Shown piece after piece: positions 1 to 8,580 of a DNA stretch of 64,000 nucleotides. Under the pieces are notes generated by a model that worked only from the letters and a program-made list of their open reading frames with translations, searched no databases and was not told the origin of the DNA. The stretch is taken from positions 1-64,000 of the forward strand of contig CACKRJ010000001.1 in assembly GCA_902602595.1 (NCBI GenBank). Reading direction: 5' to 3'. Made by a program: the position numbers and the translations under genes. The DNA comes from an uncultured SAR86 cluster bacterium. GTDB taxonomy: Bacteria > Pseudomonadota > Gammaproteobacteria > Magnimaribacterales > D2472. Each line of letters begins with the position of its first letter. Position 1 is the first letter of the stretch.

Positions 1-444
1 CATTCCTTGCTCAATAATGGCGTAACTTCTTGGCCCAAGACCTGTACCTAGAAAAATGTCTTGGACGTCTTTTCGTCTGCATCTCGTATTATTTATAGAA
101 TAGTGAGACTGCCCGTCCCGTGTCATCATTCTTTTGATGGAAATTTCATTATATTTAGAATATTCACCGCCTAGTTTGCCCATTGAATTATCGAACAATA
201 ACTCAATGCTACATTGACCAGATGGCTTTCTTAAATCCGAACCATTGAAGATAACATCTGACATAGATTCACCACGAAGGTTTTTTGCAGATAATTCTCC
301 TAGAACCCACCGCACAGCATCGATAACATTTGATTTACCACACCCATTGGGGCCAACAACAGCAACCATATTTGTTGGGAAAGATATCCTCGTGGGATCC
401 ACGAAACTCTTGAATCCAGCCAGTTTGATGTGTTTAAGCTGCAT
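1..444 (-). CDS. smc: Chromosome segregation protein SMC, N-terminal part (truncated by window edge)
   Basis: The first 148 codons of an SMC ATPase, which with ScpA/ScpB forms condensin for chromosome compaction and segregation. The protein starts [18 protein letters not shown], the usual SMC opening. A Walker A motif GPNGCGKSN follows near residue 33, and a Q-loop-like stretch ends [13 protein letters not shown] at the window edge. The ATG is at 444-442. The gene lies about 30 bp beyond the ccm operon on the same strand. Coiled coil, hinge and C-terminal ATPase half lie outside the window. Identity is clear from the N-terminus alone. Confidence 0.93.
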   Translation of the reverse strand, partial: MQLKHIKLAGFKSFVDPTRISFPTNMVAVVGPNGCGKSNVIDAVRWVLGELSAKNLRGESMSDVIFNGSDLRKPSGQCSIELLFDNSMGKLGGEYSKYNEISIKRMMTRDGQSHYSINNTRCRRKDVQDIFLGTGLGPRSYAIIEQGM

Positions 445-476
445 TAAATATATCCTTTACTCATTTTAAACTATTG

Positions 477-1259
477 TTAGTTTTTTAACCATTCGTTAGT
501 ATAAAAAAACAGCTCCTCTTGGTTGTCTTTTGAGTACTTTAAATCTAAAGTTTTAAAAGCGCTAAAAGCTGAATTATTGCATCTAGCTTGTGACTCGATC
601 TTAACGATTTCTTGTTGTAAAAAAGCTGAAGTAATATCAAAACCTCTGACCAAAGAATGTGACTTATCTAATTTAAAAGGTTTATCAATATTAGGGGAAG
701 TAACTTCCCTAGAAGCAATATTTACCATGGGTCCATTAGGAATGGAAACAAAGAAACTTAATGATTCCAAAATACAATTAGGTGGATTTTCAATGTTCAC
801 CAAAAGATTCGAGCTAGCTAGATTCGGATACTTTAAATCTCGAAAATCAGCCAAGAGACTAAAGATAGGCACTTGGAAATTCTCTGAAGTAAATTTTGAG
901 CTTATTGCTTTTAGAATACTCTCTGCAGAGTTAAATGATCTGAACTCTAAAGCCTTATAAAATAACTCCACTCCAAGCATAAAAGACTCATCTTCTAATG
1001 ATTTATTATTCAAATATTTATTAATAAGAAGATCATCAAACTTTTTATTATCTGAGATAGTTCTATAAATTGTCTCTGATTCCGTGACTTGCACCCATGA
1101 ACCTATCAAAGAGTTAGGTGAGGTAAAGTGAATAAAGAATCCACCAAAAATAAAAAAAGTAGATAGAAATACTAAAGACTTTTGGTTTGAGAGCGGTTGA
1201 AGTAAATAGGCGATTACAGGCAATAGCAAAATAACTAAAACGGCAATGATTATCAACAT
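477..1259 (-). CDS. ccmI: Probable CcmI-like cytochrome c maturation protein
   Basis: A protein of about 260 residues with two N-terminal membrane segments (roughly residues 1-20 and 28-46) and a soluble periplasmic part with few recognisable motifs. Position is the main evidence: it is the last gene of a ccmABCDEFGH operon, where CcmI (the apocytochrome c chaperone that works with CcmF and CcmH) is expected. The N-terminal double-TM layout fits CcmI, but a clear TPR array is not obvious. I use the ATG at 1259-1257, which overlaps the ccmH stop as TGATG; a TTG one codon upstream is the alternative. The call is inference from context. Confidence 0.6.
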   Translation of the reverse strand: MLIIIAVLVILLLPVIAYLLQPLSNQKSLVFLSTFFIFGGFFIHFTSPNSLIGSWVQVTESETIYRTISDNKKFDDLLINKYLNNKSLEDESFMLGVELFYKALEFRSFNSAESILKAISSKFTSENFQVPIFSLLADFRDLKYPNLASSNLLVNIENPPNCILESLSFFVSIPNGPMVNIASREVTSPNIDKPFKLDKSHSLVRGFDITSAFLQQEIVKIESQARCNNSAFSAFKTLDLKYSKDNQEELFFYTNEWLKN

Positions 1260-1642
1260 CAAATTCTACGCTTTACAAAGAATATTGCTAATACTAAAGC
1301 AAGAAAAATAAATGGCCCGAACCATAAAAAGTAATTAGCTCCCCTAAGTGCAGGCCTGTAGTCTGAAAAATCGCCAAATCTTTCTGATACATATTGTTTT
1401 ATTTCTTCATCACTTGACCCATCGAGAACTAACTGATGAACCTTTTTCTTTAAGTCTCGCGAAACTGGTACATCAGAACTAGCAATGCTTCCACTGGTAC
1501 ATTTTGGACATCTTATCTCTGAAATTAATTCATAGAATCTTTTTTCTTGGAATGAATCCTCAAATTCGTACACTATCTGACTAAAAGCAGGAGAAGATAA
1601 GGAAAAAAAATAAAACGCTACTAAGAGAGTCTTGATGGTCAT
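1259..1642 (-). CDS. ccmH: Cytochrome c maturation protein CcmH (thiol oxidoreductase subunit)
   Basis: A 127-residue CcmH/CycL family protein with a cleavable-looking signal peptide (residues 1-21). The family core contains the redox CxxC in IRCPKC, followed by SIASSDVP and then DLKKKVHQLV. A single C-terminal membrane helix ends in KRR. CcmH keeps the apocytochrome haem-binding cysteines reduced for haem ligation. Length matches the short single-domain CcmH, with the TPR part carried by the separate downstream ccmI-like gene. It overlaps ccmG by 4 bp, which suggests translational coupling. Confidence 0.93.
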   Translation of the reverse strand: MTIKTLLVAFYFFSLSSPAFSQIVYEFEDSFQEKRFYELISEIRCPKCTSGSIASSDVPVSRDLKKKVHQLVLDGSSDEEIKQYVSERFGDFSDYRPALRGANYFLWFGPFIFLALVLAIFFVKRRI

Positions 1643-2160
1643 AAGTCTTGCCTAGCTTTTTGAATTAAAGGCAGAAAAATGGTTTCCCATTTTGATTGGC
1701 TCATTTCACCTTGAATATGGCCCACAACCATATTATTTACAAGCAAGAATGATTCAGGTGCTCCAGTAACGCCAAGATCAAAAGCTAAGTCGCCTCTTGG
1801 ATCATACATAGAAAATAAATAAGGGTTGCCATGCTTTTGAAGCCAAGCATTTGCCTTTGCATCTGTATCCTTGTAATTCAAGCCAATTATCTCAATGCCA
1901 TTATTTGAAAGTTTTGTTAGGAATGGATGTTCAACAAGGCAAGTAATGCACCAACTTGCCCAAACATTTACAAGCTTAATCCCATCTAAAGACTCAGTTT
2001 TAACCTGATTACCTTGTAAATCATTCAATTGAAATACTGGAAAATTTTTTTTCTCAAAATTAGAAAACTTAATCTCTTCGTCAATCAAAAGCACTTTAGC
2101 AAAAAAAACTAAAATAAGAATTGGAAAGATTACAATTAAAAACCTTAGCAACTTATTCAT
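1639..2160 (-). CDS. ccmG: Thiol:disulfide interchange protein CcmG/DsbE
   Basis: A membrane-anchored periplasmic thioredoxin-fold protein of 173 residues. One N-terminal TM helix (about residues 5-27) precedes the thioredoxin domain. The active site WASWCITC contains the CxxC; most CcmG proteins have CPTC, so Ile replaces the usual Pro. The family GAPE motif (V-TGAPESF) is present. It passes reductant to apocytochrome c or CcmH. It overlaps ccmF and ccmH by 4 bp each. Confidence 0.93.
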   Translation of the reverse strand: MNKLLRFLIVIFPILILVFFAKVLLIDEEIKFSNFEKKNFPVFQLNDLQGNQVKTESLDGIKLVNVWASWCITCLVEHPFLTKLSNNGIEIIGLNYKDTDAKANAWLQKHGNPYLFSMYDPRGDLAFDLGVTGAPESFLLVNNMVVGHIQGEMSQSKWETIFLPLIQKARQDL

Positions 2161-4055
2161 AAGACTTTCTTTTTAAAAATTGTAAGTAACATTCCAAACA
2201 CCATTAGCGCTGCTGAAAACCAAATCCACTTAATAAAATAGTTTATTTTTAGTGAAAAAGTCCAACTACCATTTTCTAGCTGATCGCCAATGGTTAAGTA
2301 TGTATCTTTTAATAAAGATGCATGAATATCTGATTCTGAAGTAATCTGACCTCTTGTAGCATATTTTCTTTTTTGAGGGTTTAGAGAGATCTCTCTTTCA
2401 TCATGCAATAGAGCAATCTCAGCAGAAATAACATCATGATTTGAGGCTTTTAAAACTTGGATATCTTTAAAAGAAAATTCTTGCACCGATTCGTTCACCA
2501 TAATTGATTGGCCAGGAGCAAGATTTAAGTTTTTCTCATAACTAAGAATACTATTCATCGATACAGCAAAAAATAATAAGCCTAGGCCTATATGAGCAAC
2601 TGCACTACCTTTATTGATATATTTTTTATTGAAGAAATTATTAACTATTCTAAATAGGTAACTTACAAGAATAAGCAATCCAGAAAAAATTCCAACGTAT
2701 GCAAGAATAGAAAATACTCCGGTAGTCATCCAAATAAGATATAAAGAAAGCAAAGACAGTAATGTTGGGGCAGCCACATTAAAAAATAGTGACCTCAGTG
2801 ACATTGAGCGTTGCCATAAAGCATCAACCGAAATCATAATAAATACAGCTGCTATCAAGATTAATGGAGAAAAAATTGTGTTGTAATATGGTGGGCCTAT
2901 GCTGATCTTTTCCCCGCTTATGGATTCGATGATAAGGGGATAAGTAACGCCAAGAAAGATAGAAAAAATACTTGTAATCATAAGTATATTGTTCATTGAT
3001 AAAAATGATTCCTTAGAGCCTGTAACAACTAGTTTTGAAGAATTTAAATCTGGAAGTCGATATGCAAAAATTGATAGCGAAAATAGACTAATCAAACCTG
3101 AAAAACTTAAAAGATATAGCCCTCTTTCTGGATCATTTGCGAATGAGTGAACGCTATCAATAATTCCAGATCTAACAATGAATGCACCAAAGAGACTTAA
3201 TGTAAAAATTAAGATGCCTAAAAACATAGTCCAGGTTTTAAGAACATTTGATCTTGAGGATGCAAATAATGAGTGCATAAATGCTGTTGCTGCAAGCCAT
3301 GGCATAAGTGCAACATTTTCAACAGGATCCCAAAACCAATAACCCCCCCAACCCAATTCATAATATGCCCACCAACTTCCCAGAGCAATCCCGATAGTTA
3401 GAAAAATCCAAGCAACAAAAGACCAATTTTTTATATCTTGCTCCCACTGCAATTCAAAATTGCCATTCAACAAGTATGCTGAAATAAAACTGAAGGAAAT
3501 TACAAATCCAACATATCCTAAATAGAGCATTGGAGGATGTATAGCTAAAGCAGGATCTTGTAAAATAGGGTTTATATCCGCGCCTTCAATAGCCCCAAAT
3601 GGCAAAATTCTTTCAAAAGGATTCGACGTTAAAAGTAAAAATAATAAAAAACCTAAAATAATAAGACTCAACATTAACAAAGTTAATTTTTTTAAAGGAT
3701 GATTTTTATCAAGCGAGTTTATAAAAAAAATACTCCAAGCTGATAAAAATACTATCCACAAAAACATTGACCCCTCATGAGCACTCCAGATAGAGGTGAC
3801 CTTGTAGAAAATAGGCAGTTGGGAGTTTGAATGACTGGCTATATATGCTATTGAAAAATCATCACTTATTGCAAGATAAACATACATACCAAATGAAATG
3901 AAAACCAACCAGCAAGCTTGATTAAATAGTCTCATTGATAGCATTAGTTGATTAGGATGAAATTTATCAAAAGAGAAGAAAAGATTAAAAATCAATACAA
4001 GGCCCAATAAAAGAACTGCTGATAGAGATAGAAAGTGTGAAATCTCACCAATCAT
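2157..4055 (-). CDS. ccmF: Haem lyase subunit CcmF
   Basis: A large polytopic membrane protein (632 aa, usual family length about 640-660) that attaches haem from holo-CcmE to apocytochrome c. It contains the tryptophan-rich WWD domain (GWGGYWFWDPVENVALMPW) and multiple TM segments, and conserved TM histidines are likely present. A periplasmic domain near the C-terminus is followed by a final TM helix. It sits between ccmE and ccmG with 4-bp overlaps on both sides, the usual order in gammaproteobacterial ccm operons. Confidence 0.96.
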   Translation of the reverse strand: MIGEISHFLSLSAVLLLGLVLIFNLFFSFDKFHPNQLMLSMRLFNQACWLVFISFGMYVYLAISDDFSIAYIASHSNSQLPIFYKVTSIWSAHEGSMFLWIVFLSAWSIFFINSLDKNHPLKKLTLLMLSLIILGFLLFLLLTSNPFERILPFGAIEGADINPILQDPALAIHPPMLYLGYVGFVISFSFISAYLLNGNFELQWEQDIKNWSFVAWIFLTIGIALGSWWAYYELGWGGYWFWDPVENVALMPWLAATAFMHSLFASSRSNVLKTWTMFLGILIFTLSLFGAFIVRSGIIDSVHSFANDPERGLYLLSFSGLISLFSLSIFAYRLPDLNSSKLVVTGSKESFLSMNNILMITSIFSIFLGVTYPLIIESISGEKISIGPPYYNTIFSPLILIAAVFIMISVDALWQRSMSLRSLFFNVAAPTLLSLLSLYLIWMTTGVFSILAYVGIFSGLLILVSYLFRIVNNFFNKKYINKGSAVAHIGLGLLFFAVSMNSILSYEKNLNLAPGQSIMVNESVQEFSFKDIQVLKASNHDVISAEIALLHDEREISLNPQKRKYATRGQITSESDIHASLLKDTYLTIGDQLENGSWTFSLKINYFIKWIWFSAALMVFGMLLTIFKKKVL

Positions 4056-4465
4056 GCTTTGCCTTCTTCTTTGTATAACTCTGGAGGCATGTAATTTTCA
4101 TCATGTTTAGCAAAAATTTCTTCTGCCTCAAACACACCATTTTCAAAATATCCCAAGATGACAACTCCACTATCTTCTTTAAATAGATCTGGTGGGATTC
4201 CGTCAAAAGTTACTGGAACCTCTTTCACAAAGTCAGTAACTTGAAATCTAATAATCGTTCCATCTCTCTTGAGTGAGCCATTCTTGACCATTCCGCCAAG
4301 CTTAATCCTATAACCAGATTTTATATCTGCCTGAAGCATCTCAGAAGGTGTGTAAAAAAGATCTAGCTTTGAATTTAAAGAAAAAAGAATTAATGAAATT
4401 CCGCCTGCAGACAAAAAAAGAATAACGATTAACTTCCATAGACGATTTTTTCTAGCTTGAAGCAT
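4052..4465 (-). CDS. ccmE: Haem chaperone CcmE
   Basis: A 137-residue periplasmic haem chaperone anchored by one N-terminal helix (about residues 10-30) with an OB-fold domain. The haem-binding His lies in AKHDENYMPPE (His121), with the conserved Tyr at 125. This is the H-type motif HxxxY. It receives haem exported by CcmABCD and delivers it to CcmF. Its start lies inside the end of ccmD (14-bp overlap) and its stop overlaps ccmF. Confidence 0.95.
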   Translation of the reverse strand: MLQARKNRLWKLIVILFLSAGGISLILFSLNSKLDLFYTPSEMLQADIKSGYRIKLGGMVKNGSLKRDGTIIRFQVTDFVKEVPVTFDGIPPDLFKEDSGVVILGYFENGVFEAEEIFAKHDENYMPPELYKEEGKA

Positions 4466-4628
4466 TTTTGATTTTTATTTTTTGTTGTATGTCTCTAATA
4501 CTTTTTTTAGCAATTAAAAAACTTAAAAAAATTAAAAATGTACCAATTGAATAAACGGACCAAACATAAATACCATGGCCATCCATGTACAAAATTTCGT
4601 TGAAATTTTCAAAAGCTAAATTAAACAT
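4452..4628 (-). CDS. ccmD: Haem exporter protein CcmD (small membrane protein)
   Basis: A 58-codon gene filling the gap between ccmC and ccmE, too short for a usual ORF cut-off. Translating the minus strand from the ATG at 4628-4626 gives one hydrophobic helix preceded by MDGHGIYVWSVY, which is the CcmD family signature (a Gly/His-Tyr-Val-Trp stretch just before the helix). A basic tail follows (AKKSIRDIQQKIKIKN). CcmD stabilises the CcmC-CcmE-haem complex. It overlaps ccmC by 8 bp and ccmE by 14 bp. Confidence 0.88.
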   Translation of the reverse strand: MFNLAFENFNEILYMDGHGIYVWSVYSIGTFLIFLSFLIAKKSIRDIQQKIKIKNASS

Positions 4629-5352
4629 TTTCTGAAATCCATCTTTTATTTTTTTCTCTAATAAATATATAAGAACGGCTACTCAAAATACCAAGGGAAA
4701 TAAGTGTAAAACCCAAACCGATTACTGAGATAAGTAATGGGTATAACATTGATGGATCAATTGAGCTGCCTCCAGAGACTGAAATTGATGCTGGTTGATG
4801 AAGTGTTGACCACCAATCAACAGACTTTTTAATAATAGGGATATTCACTACCCCAATAACAACCAATATTGACATAAGGCGGTCAGCCTTTTCTAGGTTA
4901 GAGAAAGATCCATGCAAAGTTAAAATCCCCAGATACATAATGAATAATATTAATGTTGATGTAATTCTTGCATCCCATTGCCACCAAGTTCCCCAAGTAG
5001 GAATTCCCCATATTGATCCTGATAATAAGCCTATGAATGTTATCATTGCTCCTATTGGTGCTGCAGATTTAATTAAATATGCTCCTAGCTTTACACGCCA
5101 CACAAGATGCATTAATGCGCAAACAGCCATAAAGAAATAAATCAACTCTGCAAAAATTACAGATGGGACATGAAGAAATATAATTCTATAGGAATTTCCT
5201 TGAACTGCATCTTGAGGTGCAAATAACAAACCCCATGTCCATCCAAGCATTAGCATGGAAACTCCAAATATTAAAAAAAAGGGGTAAAGTTTCTCGGTAA
5301 GATTTACAAAACTTTTAGGTGATGAAAATTTATGAATGAATGCTGTAATCAC
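4621..5352 (-). CDS. ccmC: Haem exporter/handling protein CcmC
   Basis: A six-helix inner membrane protein of 243 residues that loads haem onto CcmE. The family WWD motif appears as WGTWWQWDARITS, and conserved periplasmic histidines (FLHVP and TLHQP) are visible. It lies between ccmB (24-bp gap) and ccmD (8-bp overlap) in the standard operon order. Confidence 0.96.
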   Translation of the reverse strand: MITAFIHKFSSPKSFVNLTEKLYPFFLIFGVSMLMLGWTWGLLFAPQDAVQGNSYRIIFLHVPSVIFAELIYFFMAVCALMHLVWRVKLGAYLIKSAAPIGAMITFIGLLSGSIWGIPTWGTWWQWDARITSTLILFIMYLGILTLHGSFSNLEKADRLMSILVVIGVVNIPIIKKSVDWWSTLHQPASISVSGGSSIDPSMLYPLLISVIGLGFTLISLGILSSRSYIFIREKNKRWISENV

Positions 5353-5376
5353 AACAGTATTATAAACCTAAGTTAG

Positions 5377-6027
5377 TTAATCTATATGTGTTTTTAAGGC
5401 CGCAGATATAATTAAGGGCATAATTGCTGACATTACCAACCCGACACCTATCATCAAGGTAATAATTGCAGCAAAACCATCTCCAAATTGAATGCTCCTT
5501 ACTGCGGTTCCAAGTAATATTATAACAGGCAATGCAAGTGGCAAAGAAGAGAGAACTCCTAACATGGCTCCCTTATTAATTGACAAAGCATTGCCAAAAG
5601 CAAATAAATTGAATAGCAAAAGATTTGATAAGCTTAGCAATAAAAATACCTTGGCAAAGCTACCAATGGCAACTCCATTGGCAAATGAAAACAATGCTCC
5701 TATAAATGCAATGGGGATTCCAATCAAACAGACGTATACAAATATTTTAGAGAGCACAAGTTTATAAAAATCTTTTTCAATTAAAAATTCTTGCTCAAGT
5801 GACCCATCTTCAAAATCCTCTTCAAACATACCCTCTGTTGCAACAAAAGAAGTCATTAATAAAGAAACAATAATAATTGAGAAATAAAATTTATCTAAAT
5901 CAAATTGGGAGATATCTATGCTCAGTGGAAATGCTATGAGAACTAGAACCATAATTAATAAAGGTCCTAACCAGGATTTTAATTTTTTTGAAAGCTTGAA
6001 TGATTCTGCTTTAACTAGCCTCAGCAT
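5377..6027 (-). CDS. ccmB: Haem exporter protein CcmB (ABC permease)
   Basis: The 216-residue permease of the CcmAB transporter, with about six TM helices and a conserved acidic cytosolic loop (FEEDFEDGSLEQEFL) typical of CcmB. Together with CcmA it uses ATP to release holo-CcmE from CcmC. Its start overlaps the end of ccmA by 17 bp. Confidence 0.93.
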   Translation of the reverse strand: MLRLVKAESFKLSKKLKSWLGPLLIMVLVLIAFPLSIDISQFDLDKFYFSIIIVSLLMTSFVATEGMFEEDFEDGSLEQEFLIEKDFYKLVLSKIFVYVCLIGIPIAFIGALFSFANGVAIGSFAKVFLLLSLSNLLLFNLFAFGNALSINKGAMLGVLSSLPLALPVIILLGTAVRSIQFGDGFAAIITLMIGVGLVMSAIMPLIISAALKTHID

Positions 6028-6604
6028 TCTTTCCTCCGAGATTTAATACTTTACAGTTAATCATTGGGTCGATATGAGAAGTAAGGATAAGGCCTACTCC
6101 CTCAGATAATTTTTGAATAAGAAAACCACTAAATAGTTCTGCTGTTGTTTTGTCTAGACCAACCAAGGGCTCATCAAGTACTATCAACTCTGAAGATTTA
6201 GTAAAAACTCTTATCAAAGCTAACTTTTTTTGCTGTCCAAAGGATAAACCAGCTGTAAGTTCATCCTGCACATCCAACAAACCAAACTTACCAAGCCATT
6301 TAAGAGCAATTTTTAGCTCTGCATCATTGAATAATAACTTTAAGTTCTCCAGTGGTGAAAGATAGTTTTTTATGGCATTTTTATGTCCAAGGTAGGATAT
6401 ATTTAAGTCTTGATCATATGTCTCAATCAAGCCTTTGGATGGCGATGTTATACCCATAATGATTCTCAGTAATGTACTTTTTCCAGATCCATTACCACCT
6501 TTAATATGCAGTCCTTCTCCAGCATTGATCTCAAAAGAAAGGTTATGAAAAAGCTTATTTTCATTTATCGAATAAGTAATATTTTGAGCTGATAAAAGCT
6601 TCAT
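6011..6604 (-). CDS. ccmA: Haem exporter ATP-binding protein CcmA
   Basis: A 197-residue ABC ATPase. Walker A is GGNGSGKST, the ABC signature is LSFGQQKKLALIR (LSxGQ type), and Walker B plus catalytic Glu is LIVLDEP; the H-loop is TSHID. The length is typical of CcmA, which is a minimal ABC domain. It is the first gene of the ccm operon. No strong promoter is obvious in the short gap upstream, so the operon may be read through from 6611-7126 or further upstream. Confidence 0.95.
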   Translation of the reverse strand: MKLLSAQNITYSINENKLFHNLSFEINAGEGLHIKGGNGSGKSTLLRIIMGITSPSKGLIETYDQDLNISYLGHKNAIKNYLSPLENLKLLFNDAELKIALKWLGKFGLLDVQDELTAGLSFGQQKKLALIRVFTKSSELIVLDEPLVGLDKTTAELFSGFLIQKLSEGVGLILTSHIDPMINCKVLNLGGKNAEAS

Positions 6605-6610
6605 GTAGTT

Positions 6611-7126
6611 TTAATTTAAAAGAGATTTTGCTCTTATTGTAAGGGAAGGAAGTGGTTTTTGTGGATCTAATCTTAGATAAAATCTTTTAGCTAGTTCTGC
6701 AAACGGATTATAACCGCCTTCTCCAAGTCCTCCGACAGAAAAATATAATGATTTGGAAAAAAATATACCTTGCTCTAATTGAGGTGCTTTATTTAAGAAG
6801 GTATTCAGCTTTCTAATACTTTGAGCAGCGCCCTTGAACTTATTCCCAAAATGATACCAACCCCAAAACTGATACTCGCTTCTTGAAAAATGAACAAGTT
6901 GTGCTCTAGCTTCCTTTCTAGGAAAAGCTCCTGCTGGAATTATAGATATAACCGATGAATCTAAGTCGGCAATCTTTGAATCAATGAGCGATGGAAGCTC
7001 TTGTAAAGACTGAAAAGGGCAAAGTAAACACTCTGCCCCTTCCTCTATTTGATATGATTTAACCTTTGACAGCCTCGCCTTAGAGCCAATAATTACATAG
7101 CTAACATTAAGAAGGTTATCTGACAA
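6611..7126 (-). CDS. Hypothetical protein, possibly a shortened glycosyltransferase-2-like domain
   Basis: A 171-residue soluble protein that I do not firmly recognise. The C-terminal half has QGIFFSKSLYFSVGGLGEGG, which resembles the 'gdqgiFvrr..F..vGGf.e' element of small bacterial family-2 glycosyltransferases; it is preceded by an aromatic stretch (YQFWGWYHFGNKF). The nucleotide-sugar-binding N-terminal half and the DxD motif of such enzymes are not evident, so it may be a degenerate or different enzyme. It sits 6 bp upstream of ccmA and 6 bp downstream of metY on the same strand, so it is probably co-transcribed. Confidence 0.45.
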   Translation of the reverse strand: MSDNLLNVSYVIIGSKARLSKVKSYQIEEGAECLLCPFQSLQELPSLIDSKIADLDSSVISIIPAGAFPRKEARAQLVHFSRSEYQFWGWYHFGNKFKGAAQSIRKLNTFLNKAPQLEQGIFFSKSLYFSVGGLGEGGYNPFAELAKRFYLRLDPQKPLPSLTIRAKSLLN

Positions 7127-7132
7127 ACTAAC

Positions 7133-8431
7133 TTATTCAGCTTTAGCTAAAGCTTGATCAATATCAGCCAGAATGTCGTCAATATGTTCAAGTCCAATTG
7201 ATAGTCTGATATACCCGGAGCTAATTCCACCCGAGGCTAACTCCTCTTCATTTAATTGAGAGTGAGTTGTGCTGGCTGGATGAATTGCTAGACTTCTTGA
7301 ATCACCAATATTAGCTACGTGATAAAGCATCTCAAGTGAATTAATAAACTTTTTACCTGCTTCATGACCGCCTTTAATTTCAAATCCTAAAAGTCCACCA
7401 CACCCATCAGAGAGATACTTGTCTGCTCTTTCTTTGGGCAAACCTGAAGATGTTCCAGGGTAGGCAACTCTTTCAACCATAGAATGCTTGCTAAGGTGCT
7501 CAGCAACCTTTTGTCCATTTGCTGAATGCTCTCTCATTCTCAAGTGCAATGTTTCCATGCCTTGGATGAACATGAAAGCATTAAAAGGACTCATGGCAGC
7601 TCCCATATCTCTAAGCAAAGTAGTTCTCGCTTTTAAAATGTAGGCTATTGGTCCTAGGGCCTTAACTGCTTCAGTCCAAATTACTCCGTTGTAATTGGGG
7701 TCGGGTTGATTGAGTTTAGGTTGTCTGTCGGGATGTGCCTCCCAGTCAAAGTTACCACCATCAACTATAACTCCTCCAATAGAAGTTCCATGACCACCAA
7801 TATATTTTGTAGCTGAATGGATAATAATTGCAGCCCCGTTATCAAAAGGACGACAGATTAGCGGTGCTGCAGTGTTATCAACTATTAAAGGTATGCCTAG
7901 CGGTCTCCCAAGATCCGCAACTTCTTGTAATGGAAAAACTTCAAAGCTTGGATTAGGAAGAACTTCCCCATAATAAGCTCTTGTTTTGTCATCTGTGGCA
8001 TCAAGAAAGTTTTGTGGGTCGGATGGGTCAACAAACCTTACCTCTATTCCCATATCTGAAAAAGGATTTTTAAACTGATTATAAGTTCCTCCATATAAAT
8101 GTGATGAAGCAACAAAGTTATCGCCATGGCTGCATAAATTTTGAATTGCATATGCTGAAGCCCCCTGTCCTGAAGCAAGGCCTAAAGCGGCAACTCCTCC
8201 TTCTAATTCAGCGATTCTTTCTTCAAATACCGCATTTGTTGGATTCATGATCCGTGAATAGATATTTCCTAGCTCACTTAAAGCAAATAAATTTGCTGCA
8301 TGGTCAGTATCATCAAATTGATAGCTGGATGTCATGTGTATTGGAACAGCTACAGAATTAGTCGTTTCATCTTTTCTCCAGCCTGCATGAAGCGCAATAG
8401 TTGCTGGGTTGGTATATTTTTTGTCAGTCAT
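7133..8431 (-). CDS. metY: O-acetylhomoserine sulfhydrylase / aminocarboxypropyltransferase (MetY type)
   Basis: A 432-residue PLP enzyme of the Cys/Met metabolism family that makes homocysteine from O-acetylhomoserine and sulfide. Family features are HAGWRKDETTNSVAVPIHMT at the N-terminus, the substrate/PLP region SRIMNPTNAVFEERIAELEGG, and the PLP-lysine segment IIHSATKYIGGHGT. Length is typical for MetY (about 425-435), longer than MetB/MetC. The ATG is preceded by GGAGAG. A SAM-II-type riboswitch lies in its leader, which fits feedback by S-adenosylmethionine. Confidence 0.94.
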   Translation of the reverse strand: MTDKKYTNPATIALHAGWRKDETTNSVAVPIHMTSSYQFDDTDHAANLFALSELGNIYSRIMNPTNAVFEERIAELEGGVAALGLASGQGASAYAIQNLCSHGDNFVASSHLYGGTYNQFKNPFSDMGIEVRFVDPSDPQNFLDATDDKTRAYYGEVLPNPSFEVFPLQEVADLGRPLGIPLIVDNTAAPLICRPFDNGAAIIIHSATKYIGGHGTSIGGVIVDGGNFDWEAHPDRQPKLNQPDPNYNGVIWTEAVKALGPIAYILKARTTLLRDMGAAMSPFNAFMFIQGMETLHLRMREHSANGQKVAEHLSKHSMVERVAYPGTSSGLPKERADKYLSDGCGGLLGFEIKGGHEAGKKFINSLEMLYHVANIGDSRSLAIHPASTTHSQLNEEELASGGISSGYIRLSIGLEHIDDILADIDQALAKAE

Positions 8432-8490
8432 TTTTCTCTCCAGAAAGTTTTTTATTAAATTTAGATTAAGCTAACAAATTCTGTTAATGA

Positions 8491-8543
8491 AATGTTATTT
8501 AGCAACATTTGTTAAGCGCTTGCAAGCCAGTCAAAACTGCGCT
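8491..8543 (-). promoter_or_regulatory. SAM-II-type riboswitch in the metY leader
   Basis: Reading the minus strand from 8543, the RNA has AGCGC, an A/U-rich loop with GUUUUGAC, then CUUGCAAGCGCU, in which GCGCU pairs with the first AGCGC. It ends with ACAAAUGUUGCUAAAUAA. The known SAM-II (metX) aptamer has the same layout: GCGC, UGAUUUAAC, UUGCAAGCGC, then AUAAAUGUAGCUAAA. The H-type pseudoknot arrangement and the downstream methionine gene both match. It begins just after a TATAAT box and ends about 60 nt before the metY ATG. The identification rests on remembered consensus and not on a covariance-model search. Confidence 0.82.
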
Positions 8544-8549
8544 GTTCAT

Positions 8550-8580
8550 ATTATATACATATTTATAAATTAATCTTTAA
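8550..8580 (-). promoter_or_regulatory. Promoter of metY (candidate)
   Basis: On the minus strand a TATAAT hexamer (8555-8550) sits 6-7 nt before the first riboswitch helix, so transcription would begin at the aptamer. The -35 region is weak; a TTAAAG-like element lies near 8580-8575. Confidence 0.5.

Noticed and set aside
523-960. Plus-strand open frame of 145 codons opposite the ccmI-like gene
   Set aside because: No recognisable domain and it lies antisense to an operon gene; a shadow frame.
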